Shown piece by piece: positions 32,895 through 42,422 of a stretch of 64,000 nucleotides of DNA; positions within the stretch are counted from its first letter, which is position 1, and every line of letters starts with the position of its first letter. The stretch is from assembly GCA_965221785.1 (NCBI GenBank), contig CBDCSR010000003.1:992001-1056000 (forward strand), written 5' to 3'. The translations under genes and the position numbers were made by a program. A model generated the notes under the pieces. That model searched no databases. It saw only the letters and a program-made list of their open reading frames with translations, and was not told the origin of the DNA. The DNA comes from BD2-11 sp965221785. Lineage in GTDB: Bacteria; Gemmatimonadota; Gemmatimonadetes; Longimicrobiales; Gaopeijiaceae.

Positions 32895-33644
32895 TCATTG
32901 GGACAGCCGGGCCAGGGTTTCCTCGTCGATGTTGCCGTTGGACGAGATTTTCTGAACGTCGTCCGATCCGTCGAGCGCTTCCATCAGGCGGACCAGCCGT
33001 TCGGCGGTCCTGCCCGCGACGTCCACTTCGTTCTGCGGAATCATCGCCAGCTCCGCCTGCGCGATGCGGATTCCGGCCTGCCGCATGTCCTCCTGGACCT
33101 GGTGAAAGGAGGCCAACTCCGTCGTGACGATGATGTCGCCGCCCTCCCGCGCCACATCCTCCGCCCCCGCCTCGAGCGCCGCCTCGAGCACTTCCTCCTC
33201 GGAGTGCTCGGCCGCCTCGATGTAGATCTGTCCCCTGCGGTCGAACTGCCAGGCCACCGACCCGGCCGTCCCCAGGCTGCCCCCGTTCTTGGTGAGGAGG
33301 TGCCTCACCGCCGCCACGGTGCGCTTGGGGTTGTCGGTCAGGGTCTCTATGTAGAGCGCGATCCCGCCGGGCGCGTAGCCTTCGTAGACCACCTCCTCGT
33401 AGTTGACGCCGGCGAGCTCACCGGTCCCCTTCTTTATCGCCCGCTCGATGTTCTCCTGGGGCATGTTGGCGGCCTTGGCGGTGTCCACCGCCAGGCGCAG
33501 GCGCGGGTTGAAGCCGGGATCGCCCCCTCCGTCGCGCGCCGCCACCGTCAGCTCGCGGATGAGCTTGGTGAAGATCTGGCCCTGCCGGGCGTCGTTGACG
33601 GCCTTTTTGCGCTTGATCTTGGCCCACTTGCTGTGTCCCGCCAC
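32895..33644 (-). CDS. yebC: YebC/PmpR-family protein
   Basis: 249 residues from a GTG at 33644, six bases after AGGAGG. It starts with the family signature MAGHSKWAKIKRKKAV and contains GGDPGFNPRLRLAVDTAKAANMP, followed by YEGYAPGGIALYIETLTDN. The family includes DNA-binding regulators and translation factors that relieve proline-stretch stalling (TACO1/YebC). Either role fits the position before the ruv genes, which is conserved. I cannot decide between them from sequence. Confidence 0.93.
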   Translation of the reverse strand: MAGHSKWAKIKRKKAVNDARQGQIFTKLIRELTVAARDGGGDPGFNPRLRLAVDTAKAANMPQENIERAIKKGTGELAGVNYEEVVYEGYAPGGIALYIETLTDNPKRTVAAVRHLLTKNGGSLGTAGSVAWQFDRRGQIYIEAAEHSEEEVLEAALEAGAEDVAREGGDIIVTTELASFHQVQEDMRQAGIRIAQAELAMIPQNEVDVAGRTAERLVRLMEALDGSDDVQKISSNGNIDEETLARLSQ

Positions 33645-33659
33645 AGGCTGCCTCCTGCG

Positions 33660-35750
33660 CTACTCCTCCGCCTTGAGCGCCTCGATCACCTGCTGGGCCT
33701 CGTGCGCGGGCATCGGTTCGTAGCCGGCGAGGGTGCGCGTGTGGTGAGCGCGCCCCTGGGTCATGGAGCGGAGGGCGGTGGCGTACTTGTAGAGTTCGGC
33801 CTCCGGGACGAGCGCCTGGACGGTCGTGCTGCCGTTGCCGGGCACCATGCCCTGCACCTTTCCGCGACGCTGCGTGATGTCGCCCATGATGTCGCCCATG
33901 TACTCGTCCGGGGTGGACACCTCCACCTCGATGATCGGTTCCAGCAGCACAGGACCCGCCCTGGCCGCGACTTCGCGGAAGGCCATTGACCCGGCCACCT
34001 TGAACGCGATGTCGGAGGAGTCAACCGAGTGGTAGGAGCCGTCGTAGCACTCGGCTGCGAAGTCCACCAGCGAGAACCCGGCCAGGATGCCCTTTCCGGC
34101 CGCCTCCCGGATGCCCTTGTCCACCGACGGGACGTACTTCCCCGGGATGACGCCTCCCTTGATGTTGTCTACGAACTCGTAGCCATCGCCGCGCGGGCGT
34201 GGCGACAGACGCACCCAGCAGTCGCCGAATTGACCCCGGCCGCCGGTCTGCTTCTTGAAGCGTCCGCGCCCTTCCGCGGTTCGCGTGATGGTCTCCCGGT
34301 AAGCGATCCTGGGCTGCTCGGTCTCGACGCTGACGTTGTACTTGCGCTTCATGCGCTGCATCTGGACGTCCAGGTGCAGCTCCCCGAGTCCCCGCGCGAT
34401 GGTCTGTCCCAACTCGGGGTTGAACTCGGCATGGAAGGTCGGATCCTCGTCGTGCAGCTTCTGCAGGGCTTCGCCGATCTTGTCCTCGTCGGCACGGGTC
34501 GCGCCCTTCATCGCCACGGACACGTCCGGCTTCGGGAAGTCGATCCTGTCGAGAACGAGAGGCCGGCCGGGCGAGGACAGCGTGTCGTTGGTAGCGGTTT
34601 TCTTGAGCTTCGCCACCACCCCGATGTCCCCCGCATGCAGCCGGGGCACCTCCAGGCGCTCCCGTCCCAGAGGGATGGAGACGTGGTTCAGCTTCTCGTT
34701 GGAGCCGCGACCCGCGTTGTGCGCGTCCATCCCGTTGACCGCGACGCCGCTGAACACGCGGAAGTACGAGAGTTCGCCCACATGCGGCTCGGTCGCGGTC
34801 TTGAAGACCAGTGCCGCGAACGACCCGTCGTCGGTCGCCTGGAGTTCCGCTTCCTGGTCGAGTCCCGGACGGGAGGCGGAGTGGCTGCCCGACTCGGAGG
34901 GATCCGGAAAGAGTTCGACCATCTTGCTCAGCAGCGCCCGGATCCCGTAGACGCGCGTCGAGGATCCGCAGAAAACAGGGACCACCTCATCCCGCTCCAT
35001 CGCGATGGCCATGGCCTCGAGGGCTTCCTCGCGCGTGATCTCCTCACCCTCCAGGTAGCGGTCCAGGAGTTCCTCGTCGGTGGTCGCGAGGGTTTCCTGA
35101 AGCTCGGTGGTCCACTCCTCGAAGATATCCTCGAGGTCGGTGGGGACGTCGGCTTCGTCGTATTGGCCGGTGACGGAACCATCCCGATACATGTGCGTGC
35201 GTCCGCTGAACAGGTTGATGATCCCGCGGAAGTCCGCTCCCGCGCCCACCGGTATCTCCACCGGCAGCGCACTTCCCGCGAGCTTCTCCTGGATGTCCTC
35301 GAATACCTTGCGGAAGTCGGCGTGCTCCTTGTCCATCATCGAAACGAAGAACATGCGCGGGATGCCGCGCTCCTCGCAGTAGCGCCACACCCGTTCGGTC
35401 CCGACCTCCACGCCGGAGGTCGCGCTCACCACGATGACGGCCGCGTCCGCCACCCGAACCGCCGCCAGCGCCTCTCCGGTGAAGTCCAGGTACCCGGGCG
35501 TGTCGATCAGGTTGATCTTGGTTCCCTTCCACTCGCTGAAGGCGGGAGTGAGCTGCATCGAGATCCCGTGCTGGATCTCCTCGGGGGCGGTCATGGTGAG
35601 GGCGTGACCCTCCGCCACATTGCCCTTGCGCCGCGCGGTGCCCCCCACGAAGGCGAGGGCGTCCACCAGCATGGTCTTGCCGGAGCCGCCGTGGCCGAGC
35701 ACGGCCACGTTGCGAATGTCCTCCGTCAGGTATTCCTTCCCTTCCGCCAT
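33660..35750 (-). CDS. EF-G-like translation GTPase paralogue
   Basis: 696 residues from the ATG at 35750, with AGGAGG just upstream. Domain order is as in EF-G: GTPase domain (1-270), domain II, then domains III-V ending with YEPMPAHEAQQVIEALK. The P-loop is GHGGSGKT (19-26) instead of the A-H-x-D-x-G-K-T of canonical EF-G. DTPGYLDF (83-90) is intact. The guanine-specificity motif NKxD is replaced by SMMD (137-140). These are features of the EF-G2-like branch, whose members may lack translocation activity and act in other ribosome steps. A canonical fusA is expected elsewhere in the genome. Confidence 0.9.
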   Translation of the reverse strand: MAEGKEYLTEDIRNVAVLGHGGSGKTMLVDALAFVGGTARRKGNVAEGHALTMTAPEEIQHGISMQLTPAFSEWKGTKINLIDTPGYLDFTGEALAAVRVADAAVIVVSATSGVEVGTERVWRYCEERGIPRMFFVSMMDKEHADFRKVFEDIQEKLAGSALPVEIPVGAGADFRGIINLFSGRTHMYRDGSVTGQYDEADVPTDLEDIFEEWTTELQETLATTDEELLDRYLEGEEITREEALEAMAIAMERDEVVPVFCGSSTRVYGIRALLSKMVELFPDPSESGSHSASRPGLDQEAELQATDDGSFAALVFKTATEPHVGELSYFRVFSGVAVNGMDAHNAGRGSNEKLNHVSIPLGRERLEVPRLHAGDIGVVAKLKKTATNDTLSSPGRPLVLDRIDFPKPDVSVAMKGATRADEDKIGEALQKLHDEDPTFHAEFNPELGQTIARGLGELHLDVQMQRMKRKYNVSVETEQPRIAYRETITRTAEGRGRFKKQTGGRGQFGDCWVRLSPRPRGDGYEFVDNIKGGVIPGKYVPSVDKGIREAAGKGILAGFSLVDFAAECYDGSYHSVDSSDIAFKVAGSMAFREVAARAGPVLLEPIIEVEVSTPDEYMGDIMGDITQRRGKVQGMVPGNGSTTVQALVPEAELYKYATALRSMTQGRAHHTRTLAGYEPMPAHEAQQVIEALKAEE

Positions 35751-35831
35751 CTGGCCTCCTGAAAAACAAGTGTTGAGTTGAGGGGAGCGGCGCGGCGTCG
35801 TGATTCCGGCGGGTAGGGCCGGGAGCGGAAC

Positions 35832-36686
35832 CTAGGAAGAGCGGCGCCTGCGGGAAACCTCGTTGAGAAGTTCGAGTTCCTTGCGCGTGAGCGACCTCAT
35901 CCCGCTGCGCGAGATCTTGTCGAGGATGGCGTCCACTTCGTCCAGCAGGGCTTCCTCGTCGGCCCTCCGCCAGCCTCCCCGCGCACCGGAGGAACTCTGC
36001 GGGCGCGTTGACCGCCGTCCGGGGGTCGTACCGGAGCCGAGTCCTCCGCCCGGGCGGGAGGAACCTGCCCTGCCGCGCCCCCGCAGCCACGCGGGGGTTC
36101 GCCAGTCGGTCCTGAGATAGACGAATCCCGTGACCAGCCCGCCCAGATGGGCGAAGTGCGCGATTCCGTCCCCTCCTCCACCGAAGGCGCTCAGCGTGCT
36201 CACCACGAAGAGGAAGGCGGCCAGCCACTTCGCCTTGACCGGAAAGATCCCCCAGATGTAGATGGGCGCGTCCGGCCAGGTCATGGCGAAGGCGACCATG
36301 AGGCCGTACACCGCCGCCGACGCGCCGATGATCGAAGAGGACTGGAAAACGAAGCTGAGGGCCACTCCTCCGAGTCCGCACAGCAGGTAGTACTTGATGA
36401 ACTCGCGCGAACCCCAGCGCCGCTCCAGCGGCAGGCCGAAGAAGAACAGCATCAGCATGTTGATGAACACATGCCAGAAGCCCGCGTGCAGGAACATGTA
36501 GGTGAGCGCGCCCCACGGACGCGTGAGGATTCGGGACGGCCGGAAGGCGAACCACTCCACGAAGAATCCCGCGCTCCCGCTGATCCACATGAACAGGAAG
36601 ATCGCGGCGTTGGCGATCAGCAGCCGCTTCACCCATGGCGTGAGGACGGAGGCTCCGTAACCCGGCTCGAAGGACGACCAGGTCAT
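35832..36686 (-). CDS. Rhomboid-family intramembrane serine protease
   Basis: 284 residues from the ATG at 36686, overlapping the ddl stop as ATGA. Six membrane segments are predicted. The oxyanion region HAGFWHVFINM (67-77) carries the usual His-Asn pattern. The catalytic serine is Ser123 in GASAAVYG and the catalytic histidine is His180 in HFAHLGG, so the dyad is complete. A cytoplasmic tail of about 95 residues is Arg/Ser-rich and then acidic-helical (DEEALLDEVDAILDKISRSGM), a form seen in rhomboids of several phyla. The substrate is unknown. Confidence 0.93.
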   Translation of the reverse strand: MTWSSFEPGYGASVLTPWVKRLLIANAAIFLFMWISGSAGFFVEWFAFRPSRILTRPWGALTYMFLHAGFWHVFINMLMLFFFGLPLERRWGSREFIKYYLLCGLGGVALSFVFQSSSIIGASAAVYGLMVAFAMTWPDAPIYIWGIFPVKAKWLAAFLFVVSTLSAFGGGGDGIAHFAHLGGLVTGFVYLRTDWRTPAWLRGRGRAGSSRPGGGLGSGTTPGRRSTRPQSSSGARGGWRRADEEALLDEVDAILDKISRSGMRSLTRKELELLNEVSRRRRSS

Positions 36687-37708
36687 GCGCGCGAGCCGGC
36701 GGTGACGGACACGGCGCGCCCGGACAGTGCCAGGCTGGCGATGCGCTCGCACAGTTCGCCGAAGGACAGCCCGGCGGCGCGTCCGGCCCGCGGGAGCAGG
36801 CTGGCGGGGGTGAGCCCCGGAAGCGCGTTCGCCTCCAGGCACCATGGGGTGCCCGCGGAGTCCAGTATGAAGTCGACCCGGCTGAAGCCTTTCAGCCGCA
36901 GGACCCGGTGCACCGCCAGCGCCTGCCGGCGGAGTCCGTCGGCGCCATCCTCCGGGATGCGGGCCGGGAAGATCTCGCGCGCCATCCCCGGCTGATACTT
37001 GCACTCGTAGTCGAAGATCTCGTTTTCGGGGATGATCTCGCCCGGCGGGAGCGCCTTCTCTCCCAGGATGCCGACGGTCAGCTCGCGCCCCCGGACGTAG
37101 CGCTCGAACATGACCTCGCCTCCGTACGCCAGCGCCTGCTCCTCCGCTGCGGGAATCCGGTCGGCGCGATGCACCAGCGTGAGGCCCAGCGTCGACCCGC
37201 CCCTCGGGGGCTTGACGATCAGGGGCAGCCCCAGCTCGGCGACGACGCGCTCCGTGGACACGTGTCCCGTGATCCACGCGGGCGTCGGGATGCCGGCGTC
37301 GCGCAGCAGCCGCTTGGTGAGGTCCTTGTCCATGGCCAGGGCGCAGCCGGTGTGCCCGCTCCCCGCATAGGGAACCCCGATCAGGTCGAGCAGCGACTGG
37401 ACCGTGCCGTCCTCGCCGGCGCCCCCGTGGAGCGCCGGGAAGACCACGTCGGGCGCGCACGCCCGCAACGCTTCGTCGAGAAGGAGCAGAGGATCGCCGC
37501 TGCCCGGCCCCGCGGAAGGCGGCGCCTCCCGGGCCACCCCCGACTCGCGCAATTCAAGTTCCCGTTCCCGGCTGAGCACCCCCGAGGCGGGATCGACCGC
37601 CACGACCTCATGACCGCGGTCACGCAGGGCGGCGGCGACCTCGACGCCGGAGACGAGCGATACCGGCCTCTCCTCGGAGGTGCCGCCCATGAGCACGGCG
37701 ACCTTCAT
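36683..37708 (-). CDS. ddl: D-alanine--D-alanine ligase
   Basis: ATP-grasp enzyme making the D-Ala-D-Ala dipeptide of peptidoglycan. I use the ATG at 37708 (341 residues); a GTG one codon earlier is equally open. Motifs are VLMGGTSEERPVSLVSG at the N-terminus, FPALHGGAGEDGTVQ, the ATP loop IVKPPRGGSTLGLTLV, and the metal and substrate region DFILDSAGTPWCLEANALPGLT. Typical Ddl has 300-360 residues. The D-alanine used may come from the transaminase at 6528 or a racemase elsewhere. Confidence 0.95.
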   Translation of the reverse strand: MKVAVLMGGTSEERPVSLVSGVEVAAALRDRGHEVVAVDPASGVLSRERELELRESGVAREAPPSAGPGSGDPLLLLDEALRACAPDVVFPALHGGAGEDGTVQSLLDLIGVPYAGSGHTGCALAMDKDLTKRLLRDAGIPTPAWITGHVSTERVVAELGLPLIVKPPRGGSTLGLTLVHRADRIPAAEEQALAYGGEVMFERYVRGRELTVGILGEKALPPGEIIPENEIFDYECKYQPGMAREIFPARIPEDGADGLRRQALAVHRVLRLKGFSRVDFILDSAGTPWCLEANALPGLTPASLLPRAGRAAGLSFGELCERIASLALSGRAVSVTAGSRA

Positions 37709-37733
37709 CACCGCATCCCCCGCCGGGCGCCGC

Positions 37734-39125
37734 TCAACCCGCCGCTCCCGTAAGCGTTCGCACGATGTCGAAGCGGGTGAGGATGTCCTCCAGCCTGCCG
37801 TTGGTCCTCACCAGGACCGCGGGATTCTCCCGCGTCAACAGCCGCGTCGCCTTGTCGGCGTCGAGATGGCTGTCCACGACCGGGAAGGGCGAGTTCATGA
37901 CGGTCTCCACCGGGTGGTCCAGCACTCCGGGGTCCTGAATGACCCGCGCCATGAGCCGCCCCTCGCTCAGCGAGCCCACGCAATCCCCGTCGCGGACCAC
38001 CGGCAGCTGCGAGACCCCGTGGCTGCTCAGCGTGGACAACGCCATCCGCACGGGGGTGGAGGGCGTCGCCGTCAGCAGCCGGAAGCCCAGTGGCTCCTTG
38101 GCGCGCACCAGGTCGTGGACGCTTCTGCGGGCGCGCTCGAAGAAGCCGTTTTCCCGCATCCACTCGTCGTCGTACATCTTGGTAAGGTAGTGCTCTCCCC
38201 AGTCGCACAGAATCGCGACCACGAAGGCCTCCGGGTCGTCCAGCCGGTGCGCCAGCTCAACGGCCGCGTGCGTGTTGAGCCCCGAGGAGCCGCCCACGAA
38301 GAGCCCTTCTTCCGTGGTGAGCCGCCGGGCCATGCGGAAGGCCTGGCCGTCCCTTACGGTCACGTAGGCGTCCACCACGTCGAGGTTCAGCGCGCCGGGG
38401 ATCTTGTCGTTGCCGAGCCCCTCCACCAGGTAGGGGTGCCCCTCCCCCATCTCGCCGGTGTTGAAGAACGAGGAGATCACCGACCCCACCGGATCCACGC
38501 CCACCACCTCGACCGCCGGATTCTTGTCCTTGAGGTATGCGCCGGCGCCGGAGATGGTGCCCCCGGTGCCCGCCCCGCCCACCAGGTGGGTGATGCGCCC
38601 TCCGCTCTGCTCCCAGAGTTCCGGCCCGGTCGTCGCATAGTGGGCCTTCGGGTTCTCCAGGTTGTAGAACTGGTCGGCGAGGACCGCGCCGGGGGTCTCG
38701 CGAGCGATGCGACGGGCGACCTGCTGATAGTGGTCGGGGTGGTCCGGCCCGACGGCCGTGGGGGTGATGACCACCTCCGCCCCGAAGGCGCGCAGCAGCT
38801 TCACCTTCTCCTGGCTCATCTTGTCGGGCATGGTGAAGATGCAGCGATACCCGCGGGTCGCCGCCGCCATCGCGAGCGCCAGGCCGGTGTTGCCGCTGGT
38901 GGCTTCGACGATTACGCCTCCCGGTCGCAGTGTCCCGTCCTGCTCCGCCGCGCCTACCAGGGCGAGCCCGATGCGATCCTTCACCGAACCGCCGGGGCTC
39001 ATGAACTCACACTTCCCGTAGACGGGAGTACGGCAGTCGGCGGACACCTTGTGCAACCGCACCAGCGGGGTCCACCCCACCATCTCCATGACGTTGTCAT
39101 ACGGCTCGCGATGGCGGACGCTCAT
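37734..39125 (-). CDS. Cystathionine beta-synthase with CBS domain pair
   Basis: PLP enzyme condensing serine or O-acetylserine with homocysteine or sulfide. 463 residues from the ATG at 39125. The PLP lysine is Lys49 in SPGGSVKDRIG. EATSGNTGLALA binds the substrate carboxylate and GGAGTGGTISG binds the cofactor phosphate. Residues 335-463 hold two CBS domains (VRMALSTLSSHGVSQLPVV, VETVMNSPFPVVDSHLDADKATRLL), which in relatives sense adenosyl compounds. The CBS pair favours cystathionine beta-synthase over plain cysteine synthase. Confidence 0.92.
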   Translation of the reverse strand: MSVRHREPYDNVMEMVGWTPLVRLHKVSADCRTPVYGKCEFMSPGGSVKDRIGLALVGAAEQDGTLRPGGVIVEATSGNTGLALAMAAATRGYRCIFTMPDKMSQEKVKLLRAFGAEVVITPTAVGPDHPDHYQQVARRIARETPGAVLADQFYNLENPKAHYATTGPELWEQSGGRITHLVGGAGTGGTISGAGAYLKDKNPAVEVVGVDPVGSVISSFFNTGEMGEGHPYLVEGLGNDKIPGALNLDVVDAYVTVRDGQAFRMARRLTTEEGLFVGGSSGLNTHAAVELAHRLDDPEAFVVAILCDWGEHYLTKMYDDEWMRENGFFERARRSVHDLVRAKEPLGFRLLTATPSTPVRMALSTLSSHGVSQLPVVRDGDCVGSLSEGRLMARVIQDPGVLDHPVETVMNSPFPVVDSHLDADKATRLLTRENPAVLVRTNGRLEDILTRFDIVRTLTGAAG

Positions 39126-39153
39126 GGTCGCGATCCTTCCGCGTTGCCGCGCA

Positions 39154-39546
39154 TCACGATTCGGGGCTCGACTGCCGGGAGAACTGCACCGGGATGCGTA
39201 CCCACACCGGTACGTCCCGGCCGCCTTTGCGGCCGGGCTGGAAGCGCATCGCACGCGCGCCCTCGGCGGCGGCCGAGTCGAGCGGCTCGTGGCCGCTGGT
39301 CTCGATCACCGCGACGGAATCCACCTCGCCCAGTTCGTTGACGCGCACCTGGAGCACAGTTTCGCCCTCGATGCCCTGATCCCACATCTCAAGCGGGTAT
39401 TCGATGGGGATCGCGTCGCCGAGCGGCGCGGGCTCCTCCACCTCGGCATCGCCGGCGCAGGCCGCAAGAGCGGGGACCCCGAAGGCCAGGATGGCCAGGC
39501 GCCCGGTCCCGGCCCGGGACCGACGGTGCGGGCACGGCGACGGCAT
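39154..39546 (-). CDS. TonB C-terminal-domain lipoprotein
   Basis: 130 residues. The start is the ATG at 39546, which shares one base with the mutS stop; a GTG one codon earlier overlaps as GTGA. A lipobox ends at Cys30 (FGVPALAAC). The rest is a TonB C-terminal-type domain: MWDQGIEGETVLQVRVNELGEVDSVAVIETSGHE broken by turns, then AAAEGARAMRFQPGRKGGRDVPVWVRIPVQF. Such domains occur in TonB and in many periplasmic proteins with no energising helix. With a lipid anchor and no ExbB partner nearby, it is unlikely to be the energy transducer. Confidence 0.88.
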   Translation of the reverse strand: MPSPCPHRRSRAGTGRLAILAFGVPALAACAGDAEVEEPAPLGDAIPIEYPLEMWDQGIEGETVLQVRVNELGEVDSVAVIETSGHEPLDSAAAEGARAMRFQPGRKGGRDVPVWVRIPVQFSRQSSPES

Positions 39547-42152
39547 CACTCCCGCGCCCCGCGCGCGAGGCGCTGAAGCTCCGCGAGCAGCGTCATGGAT
39601 TCCAATGGAGTCATGTTGTCGAGATCGATCTCCTGAAGGCGGGCGGACAGCTCCGCTTCCGCAGCGAAGAGGGAAAGCTGGCCGGGCTCCATGGCCGAAG
39701 AAGGCCGATGTTCACCCTCACGCCCGAGACACCCTCCGTCACGTGTACGTCTTCCCTCCAGTTCCGCCAGAAGTTCCTTCGCCCGCTCCACGACCGCCGG
39801 CGGCATGCCCGCGAGGCGCGCCACCTGGATTCCGTAGGACCGGTCGGCGCCTCCCTCCTCCAGCCGGCGCAGGAAGACGATGTCCTCGCCGGACTCGCGC
39901 ACCGCCACGTTCAGGTTGCGCACCGCGGGGAGCAGCTCGCCGAGCTGGGTGAGTTCGTGATAGTGGGTCGCGAAGATGGTCTTGGCGCCCACCACCTCGT
40001 GCAGGTGCTCGGTGACCGCCCACGCGATGGACACCCCGTCGTAGGTCGAGGTGCCGCGGCCGATCTCATCCAGCAGCACCAGGCTGTCCGCGGTGGCGCC
40101 GTGGACGATCGCCGCCGATTCGTGCATTTCGACCATGAAGGTCGATTGCCCGCGGGCCAGGTTGTCGCTCGCCCCGACCCGGGTGAAGACACGGTCGCAG
40201 ACCGGCAGCCTTGCCCGGTCGGCCGGCACGAAGGAGCCCATCTGGGCGAGGAGCTGGATGAGCCCTGTCTGCCGCAGGATGGTGCTCTTGCCCGCCATGT
40301 TGGGGCCGGTAAGGACGACCACCCGGCCGTCTTCGTCCAGCACCAGGTCGTTGGGGACGAAGCTGCCCGCCGGCATCACCGCCTCCACCACCGGGTGCCT
40401 GCCGGCGCGCACCTCGACCGCGTAGCCGGAATGGATCCCGGGCCGGACGTAGCCGCGGTGCTCCGCGACCTCCGCGAGTCCCGAAAGCGCATCGAGCCGC
40501 CCGAGCGCGCGCCCGAGCTTTTGCAGCCGCCCGACCTGCTCGGCCACCTCTCCCCGCACCGCCGCGAACAGTTCCGCCTCCAGGGTGGCGATCCTGTCCT
40601 CCGCATCCAGAATGCGGCCCTCCCACTCCTTCAGCTCGGGGGTGAAGAAGCGCTCCGCATTCGCCAGCGTCTGTTTGCGCACGTAGTCGTCCGGGACGCG
40701 GCCCAGGTTCGCCCGGGTGACCTCCAGGTAGTACCCGAAGACCTTGTTGTAGGCGACCTTCAGCGAGCCGATGCCCGTGCGCTCCCGTTCGCGGGCCTGA
40801 AGCGTCGCGATCGACGTACGCGCATCGGCGCGGGTCTGGCGGAGCGCGTCCAGGCCCGCGTCGTATCCCGACCGGATCACGCCGCCTTCCTGCAGCGTCG
40901 CGGGCGCGTCCGGGGCGATGGCCCGCCCGAGCATCTCGCGCACGTCCTCCATTGCGTCGAGGCCGGCGCCCCGCTCCCGCAGCCCGGGGAGCTCGGCCGC
41001 AGCCAGCGCCTGGCGTACCGGTGGGACCTGGTCCAGGGAGCGCGCCAGGGCGAGCAGGTCGCGCGGCATGACCCGCCCGAGCGAGATTTTCCCTGCCAGC
41101 CGCTCGAGATCGGCAACCTCGGACAGCGCCCCGCGAACGTCACGCCGCACCTCGAACCGTTCGAAGAACTCCGCCACGGCCTCCTGACGCCTCCAGATAG
41201 CGCGTGCTTCCACCAGCGGCGCGAGCAGCCAGCTCCGCAACGTGCGCGCGCCCATGGCGGTGACGGTATCGTCGAGCACCGAGATGAGCGTGGTGCCCTG
41301 GTCTCCGGCGCGCAGCGGCTCCGTCAATTCCAGATTTCGGCGCGTCATTTCGTCGACGATCATGGTCGAACCGGGTCGGCGCACGACGGGAGCCTGCAGG
41401 TGGGCCACCCCGCCCGGGCGGATCTCGGCGACGTAGGCGAGCAGGGCGCCCGCGGCGCGTACCGCAGGCGTATCGTCCGCGTCGATGCCGAAACCCTGCA
41501 GCGAGAGCACTCCGTAGGCGCGCTGGACCTCCTCGCGCGCCGCCTCTTCCCCGAAGATCCAGTCGTCGCGACGGGTGAGCAGCGTATCGGGCGGCGCGCC
41601 CGGCGGAGCCCGTCCTTCCAGAGAGGCGGGCAGGAGCAGTTCGGCCGGCGCCAGCTCCCCCATGCGGGCGGCGAGCGCCTCCTCGCCCACCACCTCGAGC
41701 ACCAGCTCGCCCGTGGACAGGTCGAGAGCCGCAAGACCGCGCATCTGCCTGCCCGCGGGCGCGAGCGCGACAAGGAAGTTGTTGCGCCGGGCCTCCAGCA
41801 GTTCGTCGTGGACCACGGTGCCCGGCGTGATGGTCTCCACCACCTCGCGGCGCACCAGCCCCCTGGCAGCCCTGGGGTCTTCGACCTGGTCGCATATCGC
41901 CACCCGGCAGCCCAGCTTCACCAGCTTGCGCAGATAGTCGTCCAGCGCCTTGGCGGGCACGCCCGCGAGCGGCACCTGCCGTGCCGCCCCGTTGTTGCGC
42001 GTCGTCAGGGTCAGCCCGAGCAGGCGCGCACCCTTGCGCGCGTCTTCGTTGAAGAGCTCGAAGAAGTCGCCTACCCGTATGAACACCAGGGCGTCACTGT
42101 GGCGCGCCTTGGCGGCCCGCCACTGGCGCATGAGGGGCGTGTCCTGAGTCAT
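39546..42152 (-). CDS. mutS: DNA mismatch repair protein MutS
   Basis: 868 residues from the ATG at 42152. The mismatch-recognition motif GDFFELFNEDA near residue 28 keeps the Phe-x-Glu pair. Connector, lever and clamp domains follow. The ATPase has Walker A GPNMAGKSTILRQ, Walker B LVLLDEIGRGTSTYDG and the conserved ATHYHELTQL. The C-terminal helices end in ELQRLARGARE. A linker near 800 (GGCLGREGEHRPSS) is low complexity. It is MutS I type, acting with MutL, which is not in the window. The ribosome binding site is weak. Confidence 0.97.
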   Translation of the reverse strand: MTQDTPLMRQWRAAKARHSDALVFIRVGDFFELFNEDARKGARLLGLTLTTRNNGAARQVPLAGVPAKALDDYLRKLVKLGCRVAICDQVEDPRAARGLVRREVVETITPGTVVHDELLEARRNNFLVALAPAGRQMRGLAALDLSTGELVLEVVGEEALAARMGELAPAELLLPASLEGRAPPGAPPDTLLTRRDDWIFGEEAAREEVQRAYGVLSLQGFGIDADDTPAVRAAGALLAYVAEIRPGGVAHLQAPVVRRPGSTMIVDEMTRRNLELTEPLRAGDQGTTLISVLDDTVTAMGARTLRSWLLAPLVEARAIWRRQEAVAEFFERFEVRRDVRGALSEVADLERLAGKISLGRVMPRDLLALARSLDQVPPVRQALAAAELPGLRERGAGLDAMEDVREMLGRAIAPDAPATLQEGGVIRSGYDAGLDALRQTRADARTSIATLQARERERTGIGSLKVAYNKVFGYYLEVTRANLGRVPDDYVRKQTLANAERFFTPELKEWEGRILDAEDRIATLEAELFAAVRGEVAEQVGRLQKLGRALGRLDALSGLAEVAEHRGYVRPGIHSGYAVEVRAGRHPVVEAVMPAGSFVPNDLVLDEDGRVVVLTGPNMAGKSTILRQTGLIQLLAQMGSFVPADRARLPVCDRVFTRVGASDNLARGQSTFMVEMHESAAIVHGATADSLVLLDEIGRGTSTYDGVSIAWAVTEHLHEVVGAKTIFATHYHELTQLGELLPAVRNLNVAVRESGEDIVFLRRLEEGGADRSYGIQVARLAGMPPAVVERAKELLAELEGRRTRDGGCLGREGEHRPSSAMEPGQLSLFAAEAELSARLQEIDLDNMTPLESMTLLAELQRLARGARE

Positions 42153-42422
42153 GGCGCGGCGCTGGTGCCGGAGATCATCCCTGAAGATTCGTCCTGAATG
42201 TTGGCGAAGGAGTGGCGCATCCGAGACGGAGCACGCCGCCGGCGCGTCCCGCCGGGACCCCAGCCGGGGCATGATCCAAGTTGTGGTGTCGCAGACCGTC
42301 CCGGAAGGGGGCGCGGCAGGGTGAAGTGCCGCGTCATCGAGCCGGCTCCTTGCCCAACTCCGGGTGTATCATCCGTTGTGTCGCCAACACTCGGCGATAC
42401 CGAATCTCGAACGGAGTTTCTG

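Noticed and set aside
34029..35762. Plus-strand open frame of 577 codons opposite the EF-G paralogue
   Set aside because: Antisense shadow of a well-supported gene; no motif or start signal.
39708..42197. Plus-strand open frame of 829 codons opposite mutS
   Set aside because: Shadow of mutS with biased composition and no recognisable domain.
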